DNA of 64,000 bases from Serilophus lunatus (lineage: Eukaryota; Chordata; Aves; Passeriformes; Eurylaimidae), in NCBI GenBank assembly GCA_013399895.1, contig VXBA01003078.1, positions 23,289 through 87,288 of the forward strand. The letters are read 5' to 3'. Position 1 is the stretch's first letter. Every line of letters begins with the position of its first letter. The position numbers and the translations under genes are program-made. This document shows, piece by piece, positions 38,012 to 48,480 of this stretch. The notes below the pieces were generated by a model. It saw only the letters and a list, made by a program, of their open reading frames with translations. It was not told where the DNA came from and made no database searches.

Positions 38012-38412
38012 TGTGGTGAGGGAAGAAATCTGCGGTAGTAAGGGAAGTACGCCGGTAAGCGAAGAAGTACAATGTGTTTATTAGACTTAGGTGGAAATGC
38101 CCCCAGGTGGAAACTCCCTTAAAGTAGGGAGTATTAATTTAATACTGGATCACAGGACATTTCAGTAGTCTTTGACACCTAAGATGTTAAAGCTGCCTAT
38201 AATCCAGCTGAATCAATTACAGCCCATTATGGCCCATCAGCAGAGATTAATATCTTCAGAATAGGTGTAAATTGTTTTGGTAGTTCCCTGAGGGGAGTTA
38301 TCACATCTAGGCACGTGTGTAAGTCCCCACCTCAGGAGCTTTGCCTCTTTCCTTATCTCGATCAATATCCGGCTTGCAGCCTGAGATGGCAGGTGTACAC
38401 GTCCTCAGTATC
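38012..38412 (-). mobile_element. LTR fragment (older element hosting a nested LTR)
   Basis: On the minus strand this ends ...CCCTCACCACA at 38012, with AATAAA about 65 bases upstream of that end (38082-38077): the R-U5 layout of a retroviral LTR. Further upstream is U3-like sequence ('ctgatgggccataatggg' on the minus strand). It is broken at 38412 by the younger 801-bp LTR. Eight bases on the far side of that LTR (39219-39226) end in CACCCACA in window orientation; their reverse complement TGTGGGTG pairs well with TGTGGTGA at 38012. This suggests the two parts are the ends of one LTR of about 409 bp. No target duplication was found around 38012/39226. Confidence 0.6.
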
Positions 38413-39213
38413 TGGGAAATTACTTTGCACATCAACAATGCAGACACCAAGGTCAGTGCAGAAGGAGGGGCAGGAGGTGCTCCATGCGCTGGAGCTGAGG
38501 TTCCCCCGTAGCCTGTGATGCAGACCATGGTGGAGCATCTGTGCCCCTGCAGCCCATAGAGAACCACAGGGGTGCAGAGATCCACCTGCAGCCTGTGTAG
38601 GAGCCCACACCAGAGCAGGGTGAATGCTGGAAGGAGGCTGGGACCCTGTGGGAGGCCCATGTTGGACCAGGGTCCTGGCAGAGTCCTGCTGACCCATGGG
38701 GAGAAGGGCCCACACTGGAGCAGGTTTTCCTGGTAGGACTTGTGGTCTGTGGAGGATCCATGCTAGAGAAGCCTTTGGCTGAAGGACGGTACCCTGTGGA
38801 ATGTGACCCATGTGGCAGCAGTGTCTGAAGATCTGTTGGGATAGATTCAGTGGGAAGAGGGGGAAGGACTCCTCTCTCTCTCTGAGCAGGTGCAGAAAAA
38901 TCAACTGATCATAATCCCCATTCCTTTCTCCCTGTACCGCTGGGGGCGAGAAGGTAGAACTCGGAAGAAGGCGGCATGAGGGAAGGTGTCTTTACTTTGT
39001 TTCTCATTCTCCTTCTCTGATCCTGTTAGTAATAAATTTAATTAAATACCCCACTTGGAGTCTGTTTTGCCCATGATGGTGATCAGTAAGGGATGTCTTA
39101 TGGTCCTTAAGTCATGAAACCCTTTGTGACCTTTTCTCTCCTCTGCCCATGTGCAGAGGGGAATGAGAGAATGGCTTTAGCATCTGGCATCCAGCCAGGG
39201 TCAAACCACTACA
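38413..39213 (-). mobile_element. Solo LTR, 801 bp, avian ERVL type
   Basis: The minus strand starts TGTAGTGGTTTGACCCTGG at 39213 and passes through the repetitive GC-rich middle typical of avian ERVL LTRs: recurrent 'ctgcaggt', 'tgctccagtgtgggc' and 'gtgcagtccat'-like units, seen on the plus strand as 'cactggagcagg' and 'cctgcagcc'. It ends ...TTTCCCA at 38413. Both flanks carry GTATC (38408-38412 and 39214-39218), an exact 5-bp target-site duplication, so the boundaries are firm. No PBS or internal region is attached. The 102-180 codon frames at 38307-38904 are products of this GC-rich, repeat-containing LTR and are not host genes. The plus-strand AATAAA near 39031 is antisense to the LTR. 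Confidence 0.9.
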
Positions 39214-39226
39214 GTATCCACCCACA

Positions 39227-41123
39227 GAATCAAAGTTACAGATTATGCAATTAGAGCTTGGACACTTCAATTTATGTCAGTTTGTGGTAGACTGCAGGGT
39301 AGCTTTGCCTGCAAATAATTGAGACTGTAAATTGAAAGGTCTCCAAACTGGATCTTTGTGGCTTCCCATTCCACTTGTTGAGGATACATCAGAGAAATTG
39401 ATGTTAAGCAGAATATTAATTCTGTATGATACTTGCAGAAGACAAATTGTGGCAGGACTGTAATGCATGCAGCTCACATGCTTGAAGAAAAGAGATAATA
39501 GACAACTAGATGCAAGTGCTTTGTTTCTCTCTTGCCTTCTGGATTGAAATCACCCATGGAGGAATAATCCTTGCTCCTCTAGCTATGACTTCTGTGTAAT
39601 CATACTGGTTTCAAAGCCCCATAATTGTCTCTCCTGTGGACCATTGGAAATGCAGTTCTAAATTAATTCTGCCTGTATGTTCTTTGCTATGCAATCCATA
39701 CAATCAGAAGAAAATTTTATTTTTGAATCCCAAATTAACTATGAAGACAGGGAGTTCCAAAGAAACCTTCACTATGCTTACGATGTCTCCTACATTCCCT
39801 GAAGGGCATTAAAAAAAACAACAACTTGCTGTTGATTTATTAATATTTATAGGCGCTTTCTAAAATTAAAAGTATGCTTTTAAAAGGGCTGTTTTTTAAT
39901 TTATATATTTTGAGTTTTTATTATTTTGCAGACTCTACTGTTGTGATTGGTTTAACTCACATGAAGATATGGTTGCAAGTAATTTGGTGTTATTTGATAC
40001 AGTTTTTAAATATGAAATAAGATTACCAAAGTATTTATCATCTACTATTCAATGTCACATAGACCTTACAATAATCCCTTTGACAGGAAGAAATCCAAAA
40101 CTAATGACATTTATTATTCACCCCAAGTACTTCAGCCAAACCTAACAAACGCTGCAAAGAGGAGTTCGCATATTGCACAAAGGTATCATTTAAATCCTTT
40201 ATCAGTTTGTTCACCTCTCCTGCCCTTCTTCATCTTCTTTGCAATTCCAATAAGGCTGCAACATCAGTGCAATACAAAAAGCATTAGTGATTCTATTTAA
40301 AAGGTGCCAACCCTGTTGATCACCTGCCCACACCATTGTCAGTATGGAAACATGCTTTGTTTATATTCTGAAGGAGATATGGGAATTATTCCAATAAGTT
40401 AGTGCTGTTACCTGAGTCTGGACTTCTAAACAAAACTGAACTATTGTTGACGTCATATGGTATCATAATAATTTTCATTTTTTGAGTAAACAGGTTATTA
40501 GTTTGGACTTCTATGAAGGTTTCCAAATTTGAGTCGTCGTCACAACTTACTATGGAGCAGCAGAAAAAAATCAACCAAATCACCAAAGCAAAATAATCCC
40601 TTAGCTTACTTGGTTTGAAGCATAATGCTTCATTCAGCCACTCTTAAGATAAGACTAAGAGATACGCACATTTCTCTCATGCCACCCCCATTGCATTTCT
40701 TTGGTTTCATTTTACACACAGACAACACCTCTGTGCCATGGCCACGCCCTGCATCTGATCCCAGTGCTTCAGTGCTTTCCTGTTCACATAGATCATGGCA
40801 AGGCAGAACCTTGTGTCTTCAGGGATTCCTGTGTAAACCGCGACTTCTGAGAAGGGGAAGTGCTCATAAATGCACATGAGTCCCTATCGCTAATCTTCCC
40901 ACAGCCTACTCTGTTCACTTACAGTATGCTTTCCTTTGGTGGTACATTTTTGAAAGCTAGGCTTTTGGACCTAAATTTTGAGAGTTTCAAAGTTAGCATA
41001 AGTACCTCTGTGTCTAGCAAAAATCCAAAGTTAGCCTGAGAGGTTTCTGTCTTTCACAGAGGCCTGAACAACCAAGCTAAAGTTAAACAATGAATATCTG
41101 CTAACAGAAAAACACCTTGGAAT
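39227..41123. other. AT-rich spacer between LTRs
   Basis: No gene or repeat recognised. Frames of 66-84 codons (39277-39477, 40052-40300, 40386-40586, 40625-40879) show no motif. Confidence 0.45.
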
Positions 41124-41127
41124 GTGG

Positions 41128-41519
41128 TGAGTTGAGAACAAAGACCTTTGGAAACTATGAAGACAGAACAGGATGACGAAAATCAGCCTGCTAATTGCCG
41201 TAAATAAGCCTTGATCGCCCACCAATGAAGATGGGCTGGGGTATCACATATTGATTAAATCAGAGACACACCTGGCTGGGTGAAACTTGGGGCGGAGACT
41301 GGGAGGAGACTGGGAGGAGACTGGGAGGTCTGTTTCTGGAACTCATCTGCATTTACTCCGCCTATTTCAGGAAATATAGTTTTGTATGTACTTCAGGCAC
41401 TGCAATGGTGAGGGTAGTAAGCAAGTTTGGTTTGGATTTATCCCCCTTGCTTTGCAGCTGCTAATAAACCTACCTGCTTCATAACTTTCACGAGTTCTGA
41501 AGTTTGTTTCCGCAAAACA
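41128..41519 (+). mobile_element. Probable solo LTR, about 392 bp, with internal 12-bp triplication
   Basis: The right end ...TTTCCGCAAAACA has AATAAA about 55 bases upstream (41463-41468), a normal LTR R-U5 layout. A left end TGAGTTGAG at 41128 gives a 392-bp unit flanked by GTGG on both sides (41124-41127 and 41520-41523), a 4-bp duplication. The inverted termini TGAGTTG/TGTTTTG agree only loosely. I tested several possible left ends, so a 4-bp match could be chance and the left border is less certain than the right. The U3 region contains three tandem copies of a 12-bp GGAGACTGGGAG unit (41293-41329), as seen in LTR enhancer repeats. Confidence 0.62.
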
Positions 41520-41721
41520 GTGGCTATCTCAAAACATGGCTAGAGCTTTCTCAAAACGCATCTGCAGCTCTGCACAAGCTAGGGTAGCTGGATTTCTTGT
41601 ACCATAACAAAGAGATTTTCCTTTATCAAGCAGGTGCTGTTTTTGCAGAGCTTTCTCATCTACAGCTCTGCCTAGAATCAAAATAATACTCCAAGCTTCT
41701 CAAAATAAAGATGGATGAGCT

Positions 41722-41848
41722 AATCACAGAATCACAGAATCACTAGGTTGGAAGAGACCTCCAAGATCATCTAGTCTAACCCCTTACCCTAGAACTTCAA
41801 CTAGACTAGACTAGACTATGTCACCAAGTGCCACGTCCAGCCTTCATC
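41722..41848 (-). mobile_element. CR1 LINE 3' terminus, short
   Basis: Starts with the reversed 8-bp CR1 terminal repeat in two copies ('atcacagaatcacagaatca'), then 'ggttggaagagacctccaag', 'atcatctagtctaacccctta', and ends around 'gccacgtccagcctt'. Less diverged than most CR1 copies in the window. A CTAGA unit has expanded to three copies inside it (41800-41816). Confidence 0.9.
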
Positions 41849-41852
41849 TCAT

Positions 41853-41990
41853 CCAATGAAATGGTTAACAAGTGTATCTGCCAATGAAATGCTAACGCAC
41901 AGGTTTCTAAAAAGTATAAAAAAGCTGTAAGTTTTCTGATTAAATGGTTTCCTGGATGAAACCCTGTCTCTTGTGGTTACTGAGATCACT
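41853..41990 (+). promoter_or_regulatory. LTR-like promoter and poly(A) cassette
   Basis: Two CCAATGAAATG blocks 28 bases apart (41853 and 41881), a TATAAAAAA (41915-41923) 34 bases after the second, and an ATTAAA (41939-41944) only about 24 bases after the TATA start. A poly(A) signal this close behind the TATA box is characteristic of retroviral LTRs with a very short R, as in alpharetroviruses and related class II elements. It is hard to explain as a host gene promoter. The 5' part of the LTR is not recognisable because a CR1 end lies directly upstream. The 94-codon frame 41944-42228 begins right after the cassette but has no recognisable protein. Confidence 0.5.
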
Positions 41991-42519
41991 GGACCCTATG
42001 ATGACACTTTCCCAAACCAGATACCTTAATTTTTTATGTATTATCCAAAGGGGAAGGTGCTTAGAAAATATATTCAAATCCTTAGAGCTGATTATCATCT
42101 GTGAAAATAAGAGTTGGAAAGCAGGTGATAGATCACCTGTATGCTCTCATTTCTACTTTACTACCCTGAAAACAGCAGTTAAGTGTCCATTTTGTCAACA
42201 GGAACACAATTTGTCAAGCGTTATATGACCCAGATCTCATAATTTCCAGTACAGGGCTAAGCTCCGTTTCCTACCTTTCCAGATGATTAATGTGTTCAGT
42301 TTGCTGTACTTGGTCCCTCTAGTACATGAGAAGGAAAATATTCCACAAGAGTTGTTATTTCTGTGCGTTCTCACAGCCCGATAAATCCTGGAGAGTATTA
42401 AAAATCAGGCAGAATTACACAGAACAATATCTGAAAAGTTTCTGAGATGTTTACGTGGTTGAACCGTATCATCAAGTTGTTTCAGTTGTTCTCAAGTTGT
42501 TGCTTTGTGTTCTGTGTTT

Positions 42520-42537
42520 TATATATATATATATATT
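42520..42537. repeat. (TA)n dinucleotide repeat
   Basis: Eight to nine uninterrupted TA units followed by a T-run. Confidence 0.9.
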
Positions 42538-43525
42538 TATTTTTTTTAAAATAAAAGAGCTATTGTTCCTTTTTGTATATTTTGCAGAGAGTTTCTAGAT
42601 TTCAAATTTAAATAGCATAGTTGTCTTAAACCCAAGACATTTTTGAAACAACTTTTTATCTTTTGAAGAATCATCTCTTGGTTTTCTATGACTTGAACAA
42701 ACTTTATTTATTCTGGTATTTCTCAGGTTTGCAAGAGACAAGATCACATACATGACATGCAGAAGATTGAATCTTGCAGAACCTTTAGTATTTCCATTTA
42801 GTTGTCTGTTCTTGCAGACATCTAGAAAATATACTTATTTCCTAGACCCACATTATTCAGCAGTTAAAGGCATGCTAAACAAAAAATATCTGTCACACTG
42901 CATTGTTGTGCAATGACTAATTGTTATTTCAATGTATTTCTGTCTTTCAAGTCGTTTATTGAAAGAAACAATCCTACCATGACTCAATATTCATCATTCC
43001 ACATGGAAATTCAGATACTAAAGAGTCTTAATTAGCATTTTTTTCTATTCTAAGCTAGATTTTTAAAATTATTTTTCATTGAGTCTTCCAACTTTATATA
43101 CATCAATCAAAAATACATCCATCACTACAAAATTGTTGCACTGTTAAGTGAGCACCTGCTGAGAGGTGAATCTTTACAATCAAAGAATAAATGAAAATAA
43201 ATGCAAAAGGAAACACTAGGTATTGTGTTATAGATCTCTTGTGGGAAACAAAAACAAATCCTTCTTTAAAATAACCCAGGCATTTTTTAAAAATTAATAT
43301 ATATTTAAAAAAATTATTTCCTTTTTCTCCATGTGTAATCATTCATCCCAACTCTTTCATCTTACTTTCCTGTTGCTAGTAGATAATCTCCAGCAGTGCA
43401 TGAGGAGTCCAACTGCATTTGACCTACCAAGCAATGCATGATCATATAGTGATGAAAAACTACTACTATCCATTTTCAAAAAAAGACAACTGACTAAATA
43501 TGCAGTGGGTATAGTGCATGACCGG

Positions 43526-43564
43526 TTTTTTTTGTTTTTTTTTTGTTTTTTTTTTTTCTTTTTA
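43526..43564. repeat. T-rich low-complexity run
   Basis: Three T8-T13 runs interrupted by single G or C. The lysine-rich minus-strand frame across it is an artefact. Confidence 0.9.
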
Positions 43565-43752
43565 CTACTTAACATTTTACCATCTAAAAATTATGTATTT
43601 TTCAAATCTTTCATCCAGGTTCTATGGACGATGGTGATGGGCAGCTGGAACAGTTGACTGAATCCCTCATGCCGGGGATTTAAGATAGGTGGATTGAATC
43701 ACTGTTTAGAAGTATATCTCATTCTTTTCAACATATATTGAGAAAACATCAT

Positions 43753-43898
43753 GCCTTTCATATCTCTGCTCTTTAATACCTTTGTTCCTCTATCTCCTTT
43801 GTTCCCACCTCTGAGATTCACTCTACCATCCTCCCAAAACGTGCACGTCTACCAAAGTATGAAGCAGATTGGTATACTCCCTAAGTGTATCTCAGTGG
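43753..43898. repeat. Unnamed diverged repeat, copy A
   Basis: Aligns by eye with 44665-44790 in the same orientation. Shared blocks in order: CTCTTTAAT, TTTGT, CTTTTGTTCC-like, CCATCCTC, AAAA, GTGCA, CTCTACCAA-like, AAGCAGATT and GTAT. Copy A has about nine extra bases before CCATCCTC. The similarity is too ordered to be chance, but I do not recognise the family. No terminal repeats or target duplications are visible. Confidence 0.6.
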
Positions 43899-44664
43899 AT
43901 ATTGTTATTGTAATATAACTTCTATCATACTTTTTTTTTTTTTTTTATCTCTCACTTCTGTTCTTGAAACTTAGTGTGTAACTCCAGAATCACATAAATT
44001 TCCACACATCACTTACTGCTTGATTCTCACCTTTTCATTTCCCAGGGAGGTCTCAAATCTCACATCAGATTTCCCTGCTATCTTTTGTGACTTGGGTCTG
44101 AAACTTTTGATACAACAGAGATCTTTCCCACCATGCTATTTTCTGCCTTATTTCAATGGCATTCAGGAATACAAAATCCAGTTTCAGATTAATTAAATGT
44201 GCAATAAAAATGGATGGTTCTATGTCATGGCTAAACATTGTAGATTCCCTTTATACTCTTGAAATTCCTCCTTAGATTACGCTTTGTAACATTTACTTCA
44301 TTGAGGTCATTTCAAAGTTTTCTTACGTTAGTTGATTTTTTCTATGTCACTGATCATTCAATAATGTTCCTGCTCATGTTATTGGAGGAAATATAAATGT
44401 GTGTGGCAGAATATTCAACTGAAAATAAGGCAGAGGACAGAAATAAGAAAGGAAGCTAAATACACACCAGACTTCTTTCTAGTGAAGGAAAACTTAGGTT
44501 ATTATGCTATTACTGTGGGTCAAGATTTTGACTGAGTGCAAGCTTAGTGTCTAAAAAAGCTTTAAGCCTTACCACAGCCCATGCAGTTTTGCTGAGACAG
44601 TTGTGTCTTCTACATGGACACAGCCTACAGGTTTCCCTTGAGCAGCTCCAGGATTCCTTTTGTG

Positions 44665-44790
44665 CTGGTTTTCATTTACTCTTTAATTTGTTTGTATCTT
44701 TAACTCTTTTGTTCCACCCCTTTTCCATCCTCTAAAAAGGTGCAACTCTACCAAGATGTTTAAAGCAGATTATGTATCTCAAATGTCTCT
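44665..44790. repeat. Unnamed diverged repeat, copy B
   Basis: Partner of the segment at 43753-43898, about 910 bases downstream. It could be a second insertion of an unrecognised old element or an ancient local duplication. Only about 115 bases align, so a duplication would have to be partly lost. Confidence 0.6.
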
Positions 44791-47700
44791 CACATTCCTT
44801 AATACGCTTCAAAGATCATGTCAATGGTATAAATTATATTAACTGAGCATATTTTCTAAGCGTGCTGAAAAGATAATGGGTATAGGCACTCAGCAGCTGA
44901 AAGTAAGCAGCTAAGGTTGATTGATGAAAAGTTCTCAATATTGATTTGTTGCAGGGGAAAGACCTAGACTTTCTCAGCTAGGACCTGTGAAGCCCAACTT
45001 GCTGCTTGACTTACCTTCCTCAGTCCTATCTAGCAGGTGAAAAAAAGTGAGTTCAAGTTCTTGCTAGCTAAGTGAGAAAATTAATTTCGTTTTTACACTC
45101 ACAGGAGAGCTTAACTTGCAGTGCACTAAAAATAAACACGATCATGCTAGAATATGCAATTACAAGGTTTTTTGGGACAAGCATCTCTTCTGAATTCTAA
45201 CTGAGCATAGGTAGGAGCAGAAACTAAGCCACCAAGTGCTAGGGAGTCCTGGAAATGGCAGAATCATTGCTCGACAAGAAACTTCAAAGAGACACATTGG
45301 ATGGGATCTTTTACTTAAGCACAAGTTGTTCTTGTCATTTTCTCTCCCCTAAAGCATCTCAGAAGCGTGCCAGCTGCTGTTCCCGAAGACTTAAGGTGGA
45401 TATTCCTTTATTATATCTTTTGCCTTTGTGTGCACACCTTGGATACTAAAAGTTATGTAAGATGACAAAATAAATCTCTGACACAAGTCTAGCAAATACA
45501 GTTCATCTTCCAGTAAGGAGGGCAGCTGATTTGGATATAGTTTTGATCATGGATGTTTACTGAAAACCATGATATTACATTAAGGCTTTACAAGGTGTAA
45601 CCGTGTTTCAAGAGGGCTTGTTTCCATTGTGGTATTGGTCTCAGTGGTTCTGCTCCTGAAATGCACACAGAAATTCTACAAAAATGGGACATTCACATAC
45701 AGCACAACACCCTTGATTAATCACTTCCACTCTTTTCTAGCTGTTAGTTTTTTTCACAAAAACACTACCTGTGGAAGTGACTTTCCATGACCTTTATGAA
45801 TATGCCAGTAAACCAGCTTGATGCTTTCTCAGCATGTAGCTAACATTTTTGTTGGCTGCAACTGAATATTTTCCAATTCTGTCCATAACTAATTAAAATT
45901 ACCATCGCACTTGTAAAAGTTTTTGCCTCTGGAAGTGTTCTGAAACACCACAGTAATGGCAGCTGCCTCATGTAACTAACTGGCAAGGTTTTAAGCAAGG
46001 ATATGACTACTCTGCTTTCAGAAGTTATGCCTGTTAATATGAATCTTGCTGACAATATTCTTTAAGTGTTCTTGCTTCTGACAGTCTGTATGGACCAGAC
46101 TGAAAATTATTGCTATTTTTAATAAACAAACTAGAAACAGTAAACCTACAGGGAGCATCTAGAGCAGTATCTCTTGACTGGCAGAAGGAATCAGTCCTAA
46201 TGCCAGTTTTGTTTTGCCAGCAACCATTCAGCTTCTTTTGCAATTTTCCCTGTGGCCTCAAGGGTATTTTGAAAAGAGCAAAATGCTAGATAAAGTGAGG
46301 AAGATTGGCCAGGACTCCTTGAGCTCTGTGAAACAACTTCCATGCAGGAATCTGAGACTCAGCTTCTATCTGACACTAGTTTTGAGCCATCTCAGGAGGG
46401 AAGGCACAGATTTCTGTCCCCCCACCCCAGAAAGCCCAGGGTGACTTTGTGCAGTGACTGCTATTACAACTTTAATCTCCGGATCATATGCTCAAAACCT
46501 ACAGAAAAACAGTAACATATATAACTTAGAAGAACTGATTAGGAAATTAAGGTGGTTTTAGATGCATTTGAAGGAATTGAAAGGACGTCTTTGCTACTGC
46601 ACTTTTTCTTCGTAAACAATTGCATGAAATAATGATGAAAAATGCATGAGATGCGTCAAGGAGCTTCTCGCCACCCACTGCACTGGTTCATTTAAAATGT
46701 TTCCCCTCACTTGGGAAGAGCTGAAATTGCAGCAGTGGTTATTAATAGTTCCAAAAGGGATCTGAAGTAATTTGTCACTGGCAGGTGTCAGAAGTCCATA
46801 GCAACTTTTTTTTATCTCTTCTACTCTTTTGAGTAGATGATGTGTCATCCTCCATTTCAAAAACTGAAGAACTGACACTCATCTATCTCTAAGGGCAGAA
46901 GACACAGAAGATAATTAAGCACAATAAAGCCGTATGGAATGCTAAGATCACAGTAAAATTCTTCTCAAAGCACAGTAGAAAAATGCAGAGTGCCACTTTT
47001 GAAAGCATCTGCTCACTAAATCACACAGCATCTGGGCTCCCAGTGGTGCAGTATTTTTTTTTTATTTTTTTTTTTAATAAAACACCTCATATTATAACAT
47101 TGCCATAATATCTATAATAAGTAGTTTGTGTCAAAAAAAGTCTAACTGGTAATTCAAGTGTAAAGTACAGAACATATTTAGCAGTTGGGTGTAAATCAGA
47201 ACATAGGAGGATCAGCTGATAGGAATTATAATGGACATTGGTATGAAGATACTAACCAAGCAGCAGAACTAGGAAATCTGTCATTTTTTGCTAGCTATTA
47301 TGACCAGACTCCATGTATTTTCCTGCGGTGTCGCATAAAAGCAATAACATTTATAACTGTTATGTGCTATCAAAACAGCTCTTAGTATTACAGTGAATTA
47401 TTTCCTTCTGTAATATTTTCCTACTAAAATGAGCTACAAGCCACAACAAACATCTCCTGCAAAAGATATGCTGTCTTCCAAGTCTTACAAAGATTTAGCT
47501 ATGTAATGTTGGTTGTTGTGGACTGAATAGAGTTAAGCTACCCAGGGCTCAGTTCGTGAATATTGGAGAGAACCCTCTATTTATTACTTTAATACAATTT
47601 TTGCCTTGTTGTAAATGCTTGTCACTATTCGGACTCCTTCTATGAAATAGTGATGCTTTGTTTCATTAAAATTTCTTATTCCTCATTCAGAGCTATCAAC

Positions 47701-48125
47701 TGACAATCAACATACTGCATATTAATTTGTACCACAAAACAATTTTTATTGCGTTTTATGTCTGCAACTTTATAAGATAACATCCAAGGCTCACTTGTAA
47801 TAAAACTGAAAGAGGTTTTCTAGCTCCAGAATTTCGAGTTTATGAAAGCTCTATATCAACCTACAGGCATTTCACCAGCTTCTTGGGTCAAGATATTGTT
47901 ATTTATTTCTATTAATAAGTGTTTTGACCAACAGACACTATTTTAGAGTGATAACAAACTCTGGTACTAGGTTTGAGTTATTCTAAACATTAAAATATTT
48001 CTAAACCCTAGATTCCAAACCTTAAAGGATTCTGATTGCATGAATGCTAGTGTCTCTATGTTTTCTTGCTATTGTTGTCATTTGTAGCAGCTGTTTGTTT
48101 GCCCCTAAAACGGGGCTTGCAATTT

Positions 48126-48480
48126 TGGTAGGTCACAGATTCTCTGGATCACAGCTGCTAAAAGAAAGATCAGGCACCAGAACTCATGGTACTCCAGAGA
48201 TCCTGAGAAAGAAAGACTACACTGGAGACCAAAGAAGGGGGCAAAATACAGAACATCTTTATTGCAAATTCATCTTCCTTTTATACTCTATGATTTGTTT
48301 CGATTTAACATAGCGACTGAATATAAAGGAATAATGGCCACATGCCATCCAGGAGGTGGATCTCCCCATGTCTTACAGCTACAGCAGAATCATGAGATCC
48401 TTAATATCTAATGTTTACATTCTTTTGACATTGTGTCATAGTCTGGAGACATCCTATTAATTATTTCACAAGGCCATATC
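48126..48480 (-). mobile_element. LTR-like segment, class II (ERVK-like) layout
   Basis: On the minus strand a TATAAAAGG (48285-48277) is followed about 22 bases later by GCAATAAAG (AATAAA at 48263-48258). About 130 bases of CT-rich U5-like sequence then end near ...GTGACCTACCA at 48126. The tight TATA-to-AATAAA spacing matches alpharetrovirus/ERVK LTRs, where the poly(A) signal lies in U3 just before a short R. I could not find a matching target duplication or a clear 5' terminus, so the right border is a guess. No PBS is evident beyond 48126. Confidence 0.5.

Larger units (their letters stand above)
41991..48125. other. AT-rich unique-looking sequence with T-runs
   Basis: About 6 kb without genes or known families. 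It holds an AT dinucleotide run (42520-42537), long T-runs (43526-43564, 43931-43946, 47053-47075) and the unnamed diverged repeat pair listed separately. Frames of 60-94 codons have no motif. Confidence 0.45.

Noticed and set aside
38307..38904. Cluster of 100-180 codon frames on both strands
   Set aside because: They lie in the GC-rich, internally repetitive ERVL-type LTR with its own target duplication. Proline/serine/glycine-rich translations are expected there.
38012..39213. One single 1.2-kb LTR with TGTGG...CTACA ends
   Set aside because: The termini look compatible, but flanks do not match, while an internal boundary at 38413 gives an exact GTATC duplication. A nested arrangement explains more.
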